64,000 nucleotides of DNA. Origin: Schizochytrium sp. TIO01. Taxonomy: Eukaryota > Sar > Bigyra > Thraustochytrida > Thraustochytriidae. Of this stretch, positions 1 to 12,100 are shown in pieces (position 1 is the first letter of the stretch; every line of letters starts with the position of its first letter). The DNA lies in NCBI GenBank assembly GCA_004764695.1, contig SMSO01000032.1, forward strand, positions 5,455,483 to 5,519,482, given 5' to 3'. Under the pieces are notes generated by a model. That model made no database searches. It was not told the DNA's origin and was given only the letters and a program-made list of their open reading frames with translations. A program made the translations under genes and the position numbers.

Positions 1-1015
1 CGACGGATACAAACAACTCGGACTGACTTGCTGTGTGAGTGTGTTCTTCACAGCAAGTGCCTGCTGTCTATTAGGCACTCCTCGCCGTGGAGCAGGCGAT
101 CAGTGATTGATCCGGCAGGAAGACCCTTCGAGCCCGCAGGAGATCTCGGGCAAAGGTACCGCCCGTCATGTGAAGCGGTGGATCTCGCCTGCTAGAGAGA
201 TTCACGCACACAAGTCTCGGATGCGGCCGCTGAAGACTGTACGGCTGCTGCTGCTGCTGATGATGATGATGGTGATGATGGGAGAGTTCGGGCCTGCGGG
301 CTCTGGAGCAGGGCGCAGGCGAGAGGCAGAGGGCGAGGTTGGTTGGGAGAATCGAGGATTTTGGACATAGGTATAGGAAAATTAGCTTTTGAAGTATGTT
401 ACATCATTTTAAAAGGAGAGAGTATGTTCAACATTACATGTGTATAGAGATTGGCTGCGCCCACGTAGAGCAGGCTCGCGAAGAAGCAGGCTCAGTGTAA
501 ACTTGCCAGAGTGACAGTGGCTGCTTCCAGAGCAACCAGCGTCACCATTTTGTTTGTTTGTTTGTTTGTTTGTTTGTTTGTTTGTTGAGAAAGATTAAAC
601 ACCTTCCTAATAAGTACAGGGCGTCAAAAAGGTTCTTCTTGTAAAGAATTTTCTTACGCAGGACACTGGTTCGTCATTTTCGTTGAGAATGTAACTGCAA
701 TGACGAAGTCCAGCAGAGGTCAACAGCGTGAGGCTTTACGAAGCTTCTTGTCTTTTTCATTTGTTTGCTTGGTTTGCCTGCTTGTTTGTACATTTTCGAA
801 AGAGTAAGAGAATCCATGTTGTGGTCTTTTGCTGCCTACCGTCCGGGACTCCACCATATGCTTTTACCATGGTCAGTGATCTCGAGAACCCCCCTCAAAA
901 AGTTTGTTTTTGAGATAAGGTGGCTCTGGTCTGTTTTGTTCAATTTAAACTGTTGTAAGCGAAATTGACCAGCCACTCTTTGAAAAACAAGTTCCTAGGA
1001 CCAACGTAGTATCCC
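1..1015. other. No gene seen; simple repeats
   Basis: No convincing coding region. A trinucleotide tract (CTG running into ATG) lies at about 244-280 and a TTTG tetranucleotide run at about 549-586. The short open frames here are products of these repeats. Confidence 0.6.
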
Positions 1016-1717
1016 TCATGGCGATTCAGGTTTAGCACCAGTGAGAGCTTCTCTAATCTCTCGAGTAAGAGCGCCAATGCTAGCGCCTTCGCGTAGCAAG
1101 CGGCGCACGTCCTCTTGAAGCACCGATGTATTGGATGAGCGGTTCTTGGTGAGCTGGTGAGTCCTCGCACGAGAGATTGTGGACTCAAGAGAGTAGACTT
1201 CCTGGTCCTGCTCAGGTTGCTGAAGATCCTCCCTTTCGGGGTGATCTGAGGCATCCTCTTCATCTTTACGCTCCTCTTCAACACTCCGCGTAAGGTCATT
1301 TTTACTTATTTCCAAGTCTTGGTTGTCAATATTTTGACGAAGTCTGGCAAGCCAGTTATCCTCACGGGCGGGAAGTGGCTTTGGAAGTGTAGCAATTCCA
1401 ATCGGCGCCTGGTCAAGATCTTGAGGGCGCAGGATCGGGTTTTTGCCCCGTCGCAGCGAAGAGTTTGCATCTGTTGATTTGAAAATTTCAATCTCCTCGA
1501 GCCTCGCAAGGACTGCATCAACCTGGCGAGCGCTTACGCTCGCAATGCGGTCGATCATGCTAGCCAGCCTCCACGCTACGTTGTACCCTCCACCCTGGCC
1601 GTCCAGCTCAGGTGCGCTTGTTTTGGCCTCCACGACCTCCCCGACGCGGGCTCTTGTGTCGTCGTGGCCGATCATCACCTCCTCCGTTCTCGCCACCTGC
1701 ACGCTCTCACGAGTCAT
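1016..1717 (-). CDS. Small coiled-coil protein, possibly WASHC3/BRK1-like
   Basis: A single open frame of 233 codons starts at a true ATG (1717-1715). Residues about 45-85 form a predicted amphipathic helix rich in heptad-spaced I, V, L and A (RIASVSARQVDAVLARLEEI). The middle is charged and low in hydrophobics, with a Glu/Asp/Arg/Gln-rich stretch, and a second short helix lies near the C-terminus (VRRLLREGASIGALTREI). A helix followed by a disordered linker and a C-terminal helix with a G-x-x-P-like end resembles WASH-complex subunit 3 (CCDC53), and the first helix also resembles BRK1. This is a shape-level resemblance, not a recognised family. The frame is intronless and well kept over its whole length, so I accept it as a gene of uncertain function. 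Confidence 0.55.
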   Translation of the reverse strand: MTRESVQVARTEEVMIGHDDTRARVGEVVEAKTSAPELDGQGGGYNVAWRLASMIDRIASVSARQVDAVLARLEEIEIFKSTDANSSLRRGKNPILRPQDLDQAPIGIATLPKPLPAREDNWLARLRQNIDNQDLEISKNDLTRSVEEERKDEEDASDHPEREDLQQPEQDQEVYSLESTISRARTHQLTKNRSSNTSVLQEDVRRLLREGASIGALTREIREALTGAKPESP

Positions 1718-4700
1718 CGTGCTCTAGTCTAGTCTCTTGTGTTGTCCTTTGCCCTGACTCTTGCGCGCGTGTGTCTTTATGGGCTAGCTGTCCCTCTTCT
1801 CAAGTGGACTCGCCGCCGACTTGAAGTTCTGTTCGCCGCTCGCGTTATCTGCATTCGGGTTCTGCTTTCCCCAAAAATTCAAACTCAACTTTTCCAATTC
1901 CAATTCCATTTCTATTTTCAAATTCCAATTCCAATTCCAGTCTCAAAAGTTCTTTTCTTCCAAGAAAAAAAAGAAAAAGAAAAAGAAAAAGAGAAGAAGA
2001 AAAACTTTCACCCTCTCTACCCTTTACTAATAAGACTACACTACCGTTATGCGCCAGAGAGTCTCTCGCTTTTGTGCAACTAACAGAAAGGCCATTATGC
2101 TATTGATTGAGGGGAGAACGACTTTTTCTTTATCTTTTCTTTATCTTTTCTTTTCTTTTCTTCTCTTCTCTTCTCGTCTTTTCTTTTTCCTCTCTCTGTT
2201 CTCCTTCTCCTTCTTCTTCCAAAGCTTCCTCGTGGGAAGGAACCCAAGTTGAAACCAGGGTAGAAAGAAGCCTCGCCAGCCCTCGTCTGGGGCTCGCGAG
2301 ATCTCGAGGTGGTCTTGGGGACCACGCCCTGTCTCGGCTGCGACCGCCAGACCCCGCGCCTTTCGCACGTTCGCTTCAGTTGCCGTGCATCATCGAAAAC
2401 GAGACCTTGAAAAACTACCATCGCACTTTTCTACTTAGTTCTCTTTCGCCATATGATTGATTTTGCTCTTCTTTCTTTCTTTAAAGTTAAAACTAAATTT
2501 AGTTAGAAAATGAAGAAGGAGAAGCAAGACTCACTTTAAGCCGCATAGCAGTAGCTATAGGGGCCTTAGCCCCAGAACAGTTTGATAGAATTACTACAAT
2601 AAAGTGAAGTGAATAAAGTAAAGTGAGACACAGACAGAGCGAAAGAGAGCGAGGGCGGGGTCCTATCCGGGGATAGGGATTCGCCTAGGTGGACACCGTT
2701 CTGTTCTCTCAGGAAATCCGTTCTGTGGACAGGTCGGTTGCGCTGTGAGATTTAGACTCTCGTCGTCATCGCGGATGTCTGAGAACCGAGCGCGAAGCCA
2801 GGCCTCGGAAACAGTTCATTCCAGGTAGAAAGCCGCGAATGCGACTGCTTCGGGGCTCAAAGCTGGCCTCGAAGACCCTCGATAAGCCCTCAGGCATGGT
2901 TTTCGCGCATTGGCCAATGCACACACGCGCTGAGGCTGGCTGAGTGACGTGGTCTGTGGAGGTGAACTGGGAACGGGGCACCGGTACCCCACTGCGCCTT
3001 ATCGGCCTTTTAGCGCTCGCTCGTGGCTCTGTCGAGACCAGGCGGGCCCCACTCAAACGAGTTGAAGATGAAGAAGACTAACACAACTAACTGCACCGGA
3101 GCCGCTTGCGCTCGAGGTGAAGATTGAAACAGAGCCGAGGCTCTGAGCCAACCGCCCGCACCCAGCACGAAACCCGAGGCTTCAGCGGTGCAGGCGCACG
3201 CCGAATGGGACCTGCGTTAAGTCTCGTTGCAACCGGGAGGTGTGACAGGTCCCATGAATTTCCGCACGCGCGGTGGATGAGTGAGCGCGCGGGGACCCCG
3301 TGTGTAGTGATAAGTGCACACCCAAAGTGGTTTTTCTGCATTATAACATTCGGTGCACACCATCATAGCGGGTTCCCACATAATGATCCGGGGACTCGAA
3401 GTGGAGTTTCGGGCTAGCAAGAATTTTTTACTTTATTTCCAAAAAGAAAGGAAAAGGAAAAAAAGACGTCGATTCTTTTTTTTAGTTCTCGCTCTTTTCC
3501 TTCGCTTGATGCTGCTGAAGGTAGCATTCTACTAAGCTTTGTTAGGATGATGATGATTGTTTTTAGTTTAAAATGTTTTTAATTAATAGTAGTCGTAGTA
3601 ATAATAATAATAAACTTCGAAGACATTCACAATTAACAGAGGGCTTGTTGACAAAGTGGGGAACTGTGCATCTCACTGGAAACTGGCGCACGACCGCTCA
3701 CCTGCGTTTCGCTTGACTTCTCTAGAGGCGCGTTTCTGGCCGCAGTGTGTGGATCATGGGCGGGGCTGGCTTCGCCTCCTGCGGCATCTTGCGCCGAGGT
3801 CCGCCTTTGTTTGTTGCATTGCCTCCCGATACGACAGCCAAGAGTCACGTTGACGTGAACCATTCTCACGATTTCGTCAACATCCTGAACGAAGGACCCT
3901 GTTATAACTTGGTATTTGTTTTACTCTAATCAAGAAAATCATCAGAATCATCAAAATCATCAAAATAAATAGATGTATGTAAGAGGACTATTACTCTCGT
4001 AATAATAGCAGCAATGGGCCTATATATAAATATATATATAATATTTTAAAATTAAAGTGGTAATTGTATATATAATTAATTAATTAAAGTTAAAAAGGAG
4101 GAAAAGAAAAGGGTGAACATGAACATGAAAATAGGCGATTAAATAGGTATGTATGTACTATCAGAATAAATGATAAATTGGTTTTCTTTTGTTTTGGTCC
4201 GTTTCGTTTTCGAGCGTGCGGCGCGTCGTGAGAACTCGACGTGTACCGTAGCGCGCTCCAGGTTCTTTTGCGAGGCAGCGGCAACCGAAACTCAGGCTTC
4301 GAGCGCCTGGGTTTCGAGCCTTCCGTCGAGGCTCTAAGCTCCAAGCTAGATTGTCGTCGTACGGGGTGGCGGTCTAGCTCTCAAGCTCGCGTCTAGCTGG
4401 AACGAAGTTTGGCGAGGATGCGGCTTCAGCCTGGTCGAGGAAACCATGGTCTTGAAACAACCTAAACGAGCCCGCGTTCTGCATTGGCGCCAAGCTCGAC
4501 GTCATCGATGATGTGCGGTGCAGGCGCCCGATATCACCGCATCCCAGCGAGGCGAAGAGTGGCCAGCCAGTTCGTTGTTCAGACCTGCAGGAGCGAAACA
4601 CAGCAGCCATGCGCTGGAGGTCCTTGAACTAACTGCGATGCTGATGGACCGACCGCCTGCTGCCACTCACTGACTGCTCTGCTGCGTTCTGGCCTGGACT

Positions 4701-6190
4701 AGAACCTCGCTGTCTAGCCGCCTGATGCCAGGAGCGGCGAGATTGGCTGCGGCAACTGCCTGCCGAGAACGAGCTCGCCTCAGCTTGGCAGCGCTTTGGG
4801 ACATTGCTCTTAGGAAAGAGTTCATGCCTCAAGTTGGTCTGACGATCTCGGCTGCCGCTCCGCTCCGCTGACTTGCTTGCTTGTTCCTCAGTCGGATATC
4901 GCGGCGCGGCGACCCTCGTTTCTGATGCCCGGCGGCGGTGCTGGAGGCGGCGGGAAATGCGGCAGCGGTCGAAGGAGGACAGTTCTTACTGTCGAGCGCG
5001 TCGAACAGGAGCCTGAAGTTACCCTGAGCTGGAACTCGGATTTAGATTGATAGACGTGTATCAGCAAGAGCACCTATTGCATCCATCATGTCATGGTGGT
5101 ACGAATTTGATCAAGAGGAAGGAAGCTTGTTTTCAATATTTTAGAGAGATCGTTGTTGTTGTTGTTGTTGCTATTATTATTGTTAATTTAGTTTTTATTT
5201 TAATAAAAGTGCGACCACTTATAACATTTGATAAAGTGGCACCACCCTTGCCGACTCCATCTCTCAATCCTTGGTCTGGACACCGCTGCGCAGACTCTGC
5301 CACAGAGGCCCTTGCCAGGTACTCCTGCCTGCCGCGAAAGCATGGAGTTCACCGAATCCTAAGTTTGCGCATACGCAGAATTGAGGGCTTGGTAATGCTT
5401 GGGCGTTGCAGGGTGGTCAGCGCGTTCACGCTAAGCTAAAGCACCCTAGCTCCTATAACCCAACAACCATAGATAGTATCCCTTTGTGCTGACTGATAAT
5501 AGTGATAGCACCTGGTCCGTTAAGAAAACAAACAGGGACCCATCTTGGGTCGCGAGAGACCCTAAGGAGAGACTATGCAGGGGACAGCAAACAATATCCA
5601 TGTATCTAGACGACCGTCCCGTAAGGGCTAGATTATTAAAAGGAATATGGACATTTATTTCATGCACATTTTATTTTATTTTTTTGTTTTTGTTTTGGTG
5701 CTGGAATGGCCGCATATCAGAACCACCTTTCGCCTGGCCGCTTCTGCCACCACCGCGGGTTCGCTGCTGCTTCCGAGGTGCCTTATCAGAGAATTTAACA
5801 TAAGCTTGGAAGCGAGGATCTACAGGAAGATTCATTGCTTTTGAACTTTAGTCTAGTATTATCAAAGACTTTGGTTACCCTGAAAGATAACGAATTTGTA
5901 GATCAGGCTTTGAAGAATGCAGCGGACGTTGCCAGCAGAATTCCAGTAAAGCGTTGTGGTGAATCCCAACACAATTTCGTGCGCAATGAATTTGCTCGAT
6001 GAAATGATGGTCAAATCGAAAGCCGAAACGAATGTGGATTTGCTGATGTAGAGACTATCTATGAAGTCGTTGAAGTAAAGTCTGTGTCTTAATGGATGCA
6101 TGGTTTGGGCCAATCAGTTGCATATGCCACTGCAATTAAAAAAAGGCCCCGACTTATTTTTTTTGTGAAAATACTCCTAATGATATTTAT
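1718..6190. other. Gene-poor spacer with GC-rich patches and purine/pyrimidine tracts
   Basis: No open frame here reads like a protein. A purine tract lies at about 1965-2005, a long C/T tract at about 2120-2222, an A/T tract at about 4020-4085 and a GTT run at about 5148-5170. GC-rich patches at about 2640-3330 and 4190-5040 produce open frames on both strands. These have arginine/serine-rich, repetitive translations and no splice-supported exons. Confidence 0.55.
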
Positions 6191-7080
6191 TTAGAAACGT
6201 GCTAACACAGGATAGCAGTTCACGATTGACTCCTTTTCTTTAGCCTGCAACTTCTCAAACTCCTTAGGGTCTTTATGTTGGGTGGCGCTGCCAAAGTCGA
6301 TCAGATGCGCAGTCTTGGACTCCAGGTTGAGTGCTATGTTGCGCCAGGCGATGTCGCCGTGCAAGACGCCCGCTTGAGCAAGCGATTCTCTGATCGAACG
6401 AGGTGCCCAACCACGATGAGTGACCATCAGCTCTTCCGTTGCAGTTACACCCGAAGAGGTCGTGGCGATGACTACTTGGCTGTAGAACACGCCGCCATAC
6501 ACCAAGAAAGGGATGTAATTTCTGCAGGGGGGGGCTTGTAGAACTCAACTTCTTTGAGAAAAGACTCCTTGCTCTCTGCCAAAACCCAGCTCGGTCAATC
6601 CTTCGAAATTTGCATAGCCTTGACAAAGACGTTCCATGTCAAACCTTTATAGGAAATCCATGGAATCCGAACCATGGCTTGCGCCACAGGCTTAAAATCC
6701 TCGTCCCATGGCAGAGGTATGCTGAATGCCTCCTCGCTCAGGGGTAGGAGGCTGGCGACTCTATTGCGGAGATCCTCGGTCTCATCATCTTCCTGACCAG
6801 ACTGATTGGCCACTCTCTTTATCGTGGATCTGATGAAATCATCGCAAGCTTTTCCGATTATCTTCTCCAAAATCTCGAGGATGTTACTCTTATCGACCTT
6901 AGCTTTCCTGACACATTTGATACAACGCCTGTACTCCAACCGACTGGCTCTCCATGAACGGGTAGGAGAGCCTTTTGTCTTTGTCGTGAAGGATTTTATA
7001 GACGAATGCGGCCATCGCCAGATTGACGCCAACGTCGCCATCATTCTGGATTCCGTAGAGTCCCTTTGAAACCCATATCT
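6191..7080 (-). pseudogene. Broken protein-kinase-like gene
   Basis: Minus-strand coding sequence survives in three pieces in different frames. The N-terminal piece (about 7080-6900) reads as a helical region ending near residues YPFMES. The central piece (about 6900-6597) is in another frame. The C-terminal piece (ending 6191) carries a kinase-like C-lobe core: HGDIAWRNI, matching the HxD...N catalytic loop, followed 15-20 residues later by IDFGSA, matching the DFG metal-binding motif. Stops and frame changes separate the pieces and no GT-AG introns bridge them, so I read it as a pseudogene. The HGDI..RNI form of the catalytic loop resembles fungal FunK1-type and heterokont Crinkler-associated kinase domains more than ordinary Ser/Thr kinases. 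Which of these is closer cannot be decided by eye. Confidence 0.65.
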
Positions 7081-7459
7081 AACCTTTCCCGTTACGCTTG
7101 CAGAGTACGTGAGCTCAAACGATTTTAAAACTTCGTACTAAAGAAAGAGAAAGAGAAAGAGAAAGAGAAAGAGATTTTTTGTTAATTTTATTTTTAAATC
7201 ACAAATCTCACTCTTTTTTTAATAGTTCGGAAAAGAAGAAATCTTGCTGTAAGGAGTTAAGGATTGGTCATGATGTTAGAGAGCAGTTGCCGGCAGAGAC
7301 AGACCATTCAATAGATAGCAAATGCAGAAATCGGTTATCAATATGTCCCTGAGAAGAAGGCAGAGGAGTAATAGGTGAAGGTCGTCAGTCAAGAATAGTA
7401 TATTTAGAAAAACGAAGAAGAAGAAAACAAGAGGGAAAATTATTGGTGATAGAGAGTGA
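7081..7459. repeat. Spacer with AAAGAG hexamer repeat
   Basis: A run of AAAGAG-like units occupies about 7140-7173, followed by T-rich DNA. The rest, up to the 3' end of the Rab gene, shows no coding signal and probably includes its 3' untranslated region. Confidence 0.6.
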
Positions 7460-9125
7460 TCAACAGCAAGAATCTTTGGGAGGTTTGCCGGCGTTCCCGT
7501 TGCCGATGACTACGGATTTGCCGTAGTCTTCCTCGTCGTCCATGGTTTTAAAGTGGTTGTGCACGTTGATGACGAGCTCCTCAAAAGCCCGCGTCACGTT
7601 CTGGCCAGTCTTGGCTGACGTTCGCATTGATAACAGGCCGTGCTCTTCGCACGCACTCGTGTGAAGAGCCTCTGAAATGTACTTGCCTACCTCAAGTTCT
7701 GCTTCGAGATCAATCTTATTGCCCACAAGCATAATGCATGACAAAAAGCCTCGCTCCTTGTCTGCCGCTTCTTTCAAATCATTCAACCAGGTGTCAAGAG
7801 CATTCTGGAATGACTTTTTGTTCGCCACGTCGTAAACTAGAATTGCGCCTGCTGCTCTCCGGTAGTGTGAGGTTGTGATCGCGCGGTACCTCTCCTGGCC
7901 AGCTGCGAAGACCAAAACCATATCCCCATGGCATATACAATGGTCAAAATTATCCAAATGTCAATCGAATCATATCTGTTAGTCAACTTCTGTTGCACAT
8001 TGTCGAATCCCTGAATTTGTCGATAACGTCTAAACGTTCTGACTCAAAGACAGGCATGGAATTTCTGTAAGCGGATTTGTTAAACACGCCTAAATAAATA
8101 AAGATCGGTAGGGTAACATTTGTGGCTATTCCTTGATGAGACTTGCCGCCTTTTACCAATCAAGATATTAAGTACATATCTATACTTACCTGTGTCCCAA
8201 ATCTGCGTGCGAATTCGTGTGCCGTCTGGGTGCACGATGGTCTTTGTGCCAAACTCGACGCCAATTGTAGGCTTGCGCGTCTCGTGGAAAGTGGAGACCA
8301 CCTTTCCAGGTTCATATGAACCATTTTCTGCGTTTCGCGTGAAACATGCGAGGAGGTTTGTCTTGCCTACACCCGCATCTCCAACGAGAACAACTGAACA
8401 TTACAAAGTCAAGATGCAACACAAGCAAAGAGTGTAGAGTGTTAGTAATCGGAGTTGAATTTTTCTAGCCCAACCAAATGCATGAACTTCAAAATGTGAG
8501 AATCTCCAATGATCATCAGCACATTTCAAAACAACATTTCAAAATTTGTGTACAATAAGCAAGAAAATCTTGCATGAGGATGTAGAAGACCAGACAAACC
8601 AAAGTCACCTCAGCATAGTCCTGTAGTAATTGACACGCCATGCGACACAATCCTTCCTTGTTTTACCAGCAACGTTGCACTTGTAGGTATAAAAGGTGAA
8701 AGAAAGGTTTTTAGTGTCTGCGTGACCAGCCCCTCCACTGAGCCGAGACTGGAAGAAACTGCTAGAGAAAGTACCTGGTCGTTGGAAACGTTGGAGGTTT
8801 GATGAGGAGGCTTCCAGTGGCTGCCACGATGCATTTTTGTCTCCCAGAGTTTCCCCATTGGATCAAATTTATGAGATGAGTCATCTCACATTGTCATCTA
8901 CCATTACAGCACTTAATGTACAGGCTATGTATGTGCAAGTTTGGCAAAAGCAATTCATGCTTATGATAAATACAATGCAATCAGAGCTTCCCTCACAAGC
9001 TTGAGCAGATATTAATCCTCACGGACCCCAACATCCAGGGCATATATATCCCTCCAGGCAGGAATACACAATTCATGTAAAACGCGGAACAACTTACTCT
9101 TGTACAAGACGTCAAATTCGTCCAT
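7460..9125 (-). CDS. Rab11-like small GTPase, three exons
   Basis: The model joins 9125-9098, 8393-8190 and 7902-7460 on the minus strand, with GTAAGT/GTAAG donors and TTCAG/CGCAG acceptors. It gives 224 residues in frame. All five G motifs are visible: P-loop GDAGVGKTN (about residues 14-22), switch [10 protein letters not shown], switch II WDTAGQERYR, NKIDL, and TSAK. The [19 protein letters not shown] stretch is typical of Rab11/RabA, which acts in recycling-endosome and trans-Golgi traffic. The C-terminus ends in CC, the usual double geranylgeranylation site. About 13 extra residues sit between the FTRN of helix 1 and switch I compared with animal Rab11. No intron fits that stretch. The first exon encodes only nine residues plus one base. 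Family assignment is firm; the subfamily is likely. Confidence 0.92.
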
Positions 9126-12100
9126 GGTGGGTGGTGGTTTCTGTTCTTTGCGATCTCTAAGGTACCTTGCCTCAGAAAATCTATCTATCTAGCTCGTGTG
9201 CGGCTTAACGCCTCTGGCTTGTCTACACCTTTTGAGACACCAGCTGAGTACCTACAATGCTTGGTGAGATGAGCGGCTTCGCGAGCAATATCTCGCCTGT
9301 ACTAAAGGTGAGTATGGATAGATAGATAGTCAGATACGCCTCTTGAGGCAATCGAAGGACGCGCTTGCTCGCAGGAAAGAACTCGAGAACCGGGATCGCC
9401 GAGGGAGAACCGAGCGTTGAAGACCCCGTCAGGACGCTCTCTTATGCGCTTGGAGCGGCGTCGAGGAGCGAGCCTGGCCGGCTATGGATAGCAGGCGATC
9501 TAGCGATTCGGCTAGTTCGGGCGTAGGCGCGGGCACGTAGGCGTGCGCGATGGCGAGCCTTTGGGCGCGAACAGCGACGTTTAGGCGGTCGTTACTCCTA
9601 CCGGAATCCTACCGCTGCCTGTTGTGTCGGCCCGCGAAATCAAAGCTTCGCGCGTCCTCCGCGAGCGGCTCTTGCGGCGCCTTCTTGAGGTTTGGCGGAG
9701 CCTCGTCTCGCCAGAGACTCTTTCTTTCTCCCGCCGCGCCGCTCATTAAACCCGTATTCGACTGTCAGACGCACAAACTTTCATTCATTCGATCATTCAA
9801 TCTATAATCTTCTGCAGTGCAAGTGAATCTATCACAACTCTGTAAATAGACAATCCTCGATTGCCCTACTTACATCTCTTCACCTCCACTGTAGGTTATC
9901 CTGGCATATCTTTCTTTCCCTATTCTCCCTACCACTCCGTTATCCAGCTCTAGCCCTGCTTTCATTTATCGCCGAGAGATACGGAATACAGGAAGGAAAG
10001 GAGTGATGCACTTTTTCCCTTCTTTTCTCTCTCTTCTCCTTCTATACGACGTGAATAGAATACTGAGGAGATAACAGTAGCTATCCGAGGCTTTAGGACT
10101 ATCCGACCATGTTCTCTTCAGGAAAGAACGAAAGGATGAAAAGAAGGAGGCTAAAAAGTACAGTCTTTATGATCTATCTATCCGAGTCGAGTCGTGTCGT
10201 GTTTACTTATCTATTTCTATTTATCATCATGATGCAAAAAAGTCAACGTTTCCTATGTATCATTTTACAGAATTCATTATTTTTTATAATTCATTATTTG
10301 AGAATAATAGCTTGGATATCATCTATTAAATTATACTGTATTTTATAGAAAACGAAATAGGGAAGAATAGCTAGCTCCTACACGTTTAAATGAGGATGAA
10401 AATAAAATAGATATCTAGGAGATACGTACAGTTGAGAGGAAGTAGTAGAAGTACCTCTTACAAATTTTAAATTAAAAGAAACTTACAGAAAATCAATTAA
10501 AAAAGCTTCAAAAAAAGGTTTCCCACGTGATTTTCCTTGAACGTGATTGCTTCCCCATACCACCGTCGCTCCAATACGCACCCATTGAATGATGATTCAC
10601 GGTTCACACAAACCGAATGGGGGAGTGAGTTCCCGCTCTTCAAGCTTGAGCTTATCCAGGCTCTTCGCGTGTGTACTTCAGCCCTGAGCATCTGCAAACG
10701 AGGCCTCAGAAGACGAGCGAGCAATCGAATGCTGGACAATAAATAACTCATGTAAAACATAACTAGGCTCCTAGCTACCTACTAGCCTGCCAGCTACTGC
10801 CTAACAGTTAGTTAGATAGCCAGCTAGGAGTCTATCGTCATCACGGCCTTATGAAATCACTCACCATGGGGACACCTTAGGGAGGACTGCGGTTAAGCAT
10901 AGAAGGCCACCGTCGAGATGGCGGCGGTGCCAATGATGATGATGAGATGATGATGATGATGATACGATGATGCCGATGAACAATCAAAACGACGACGAGG
11001 CCAATAAGACAACAACAAGACGAAGAAGAAGATAATGATGCGGGTCTTGTCTTCATCTGCATCATGACGAGAAGACGGGCTCAGTCTCCAAGGTTGCGTG
11101 TTTTGAGCGGAGCGAGGGCAAAGCCAAAGCCTCCATTCAATGGAAACGCCACGAACGACATGAGATGTAAAGAGACATCAATGAGGTGCTCTCTTTGAAG
11201 ATGAAAACCCCTGAAAGCCTTCCCAGGGACATACATCACAGAAGGCGGCATCAAAATCTAAGAAGAACTCCTCGAAAGGAAGTTCGACCGGTGTGCAATG
11301 GCCATGTTCTTGAAGTATGAAAATGCTGGGCCTGCGTCTGCAAAGGAACCCGTCATCCACTCCTGTCGAGCATGCGAGTGCTGGCGCTCAGGTATTTACT
11401 TCCCTTCAAACTCATGCACGACTTACGCATTACACTCCAATTCATGGCTATGATTTCTTTCTTCCTTTCCTTTCTTTGGCCTGGCCGCCTGCTCATGGAT
11501 GAGATAGCAACGCATAGGTCGTCTGGTGTGAGTCGTACCATACTAAGTAGATAGATGCAAAGAGCCGTGATTACTTCCTTTGGTTTTTTATTAATTATTA
11601 TTTTTGGGTATTTGTTCTTATTGGTTGAAATAAGAAAGATGATCTCAGAGTCAATCCATTTTGCGATTGTGATAACTTTGTAAATCAATGCTGCTATGTA
11701 AAATAACTACTGTGGAGTTTGCGAATCAATCTCTGTGAGAGGCAGTCGCGTCAGTGCATTGGCGATGCCGCGGTTTGGTGTGCGGCGGCGGCCTTCCGGT
11801 CTAAGGGAATGCACGGCTTCGTGCAAAACGAACCCTTTTAAAGCACGAGCGTCTCTCTGTAAAATCGATTGCACAAGAATTTGAGACTAAGTCCGTTACG
11901 CCAGCACGTCACTGGTTGTTCAACGTGGCGGGAACTGGCAGGGACGGGAACTTCGTTCTTGGCACAAGTCCGGGGAAAGCTGGCAAGGTGTTCCACGCGC
12001 GCAAGTGGCGCAAAGCACTGCGTGAATCTACCCCAAGTTCAAGTCTTAAGGTGCTCCGAGGGCGGCTTTAAATGGCGTTCTCACTGTCTTCTCTCGCTGT

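Noticed and set aside
2095-2460. Open frames on both strands around 2.1-2.4 kb
   Set aside because: They arise from a C/T-rich tract giving Phe/Ser/Leu or Arg/Lys/Glu repeats.
9239-9480. Two-exon plus-strand candidate divergent from the Rab gene
   Set aside because: The second exon is basic low complexity and the product has no recognisable feature.
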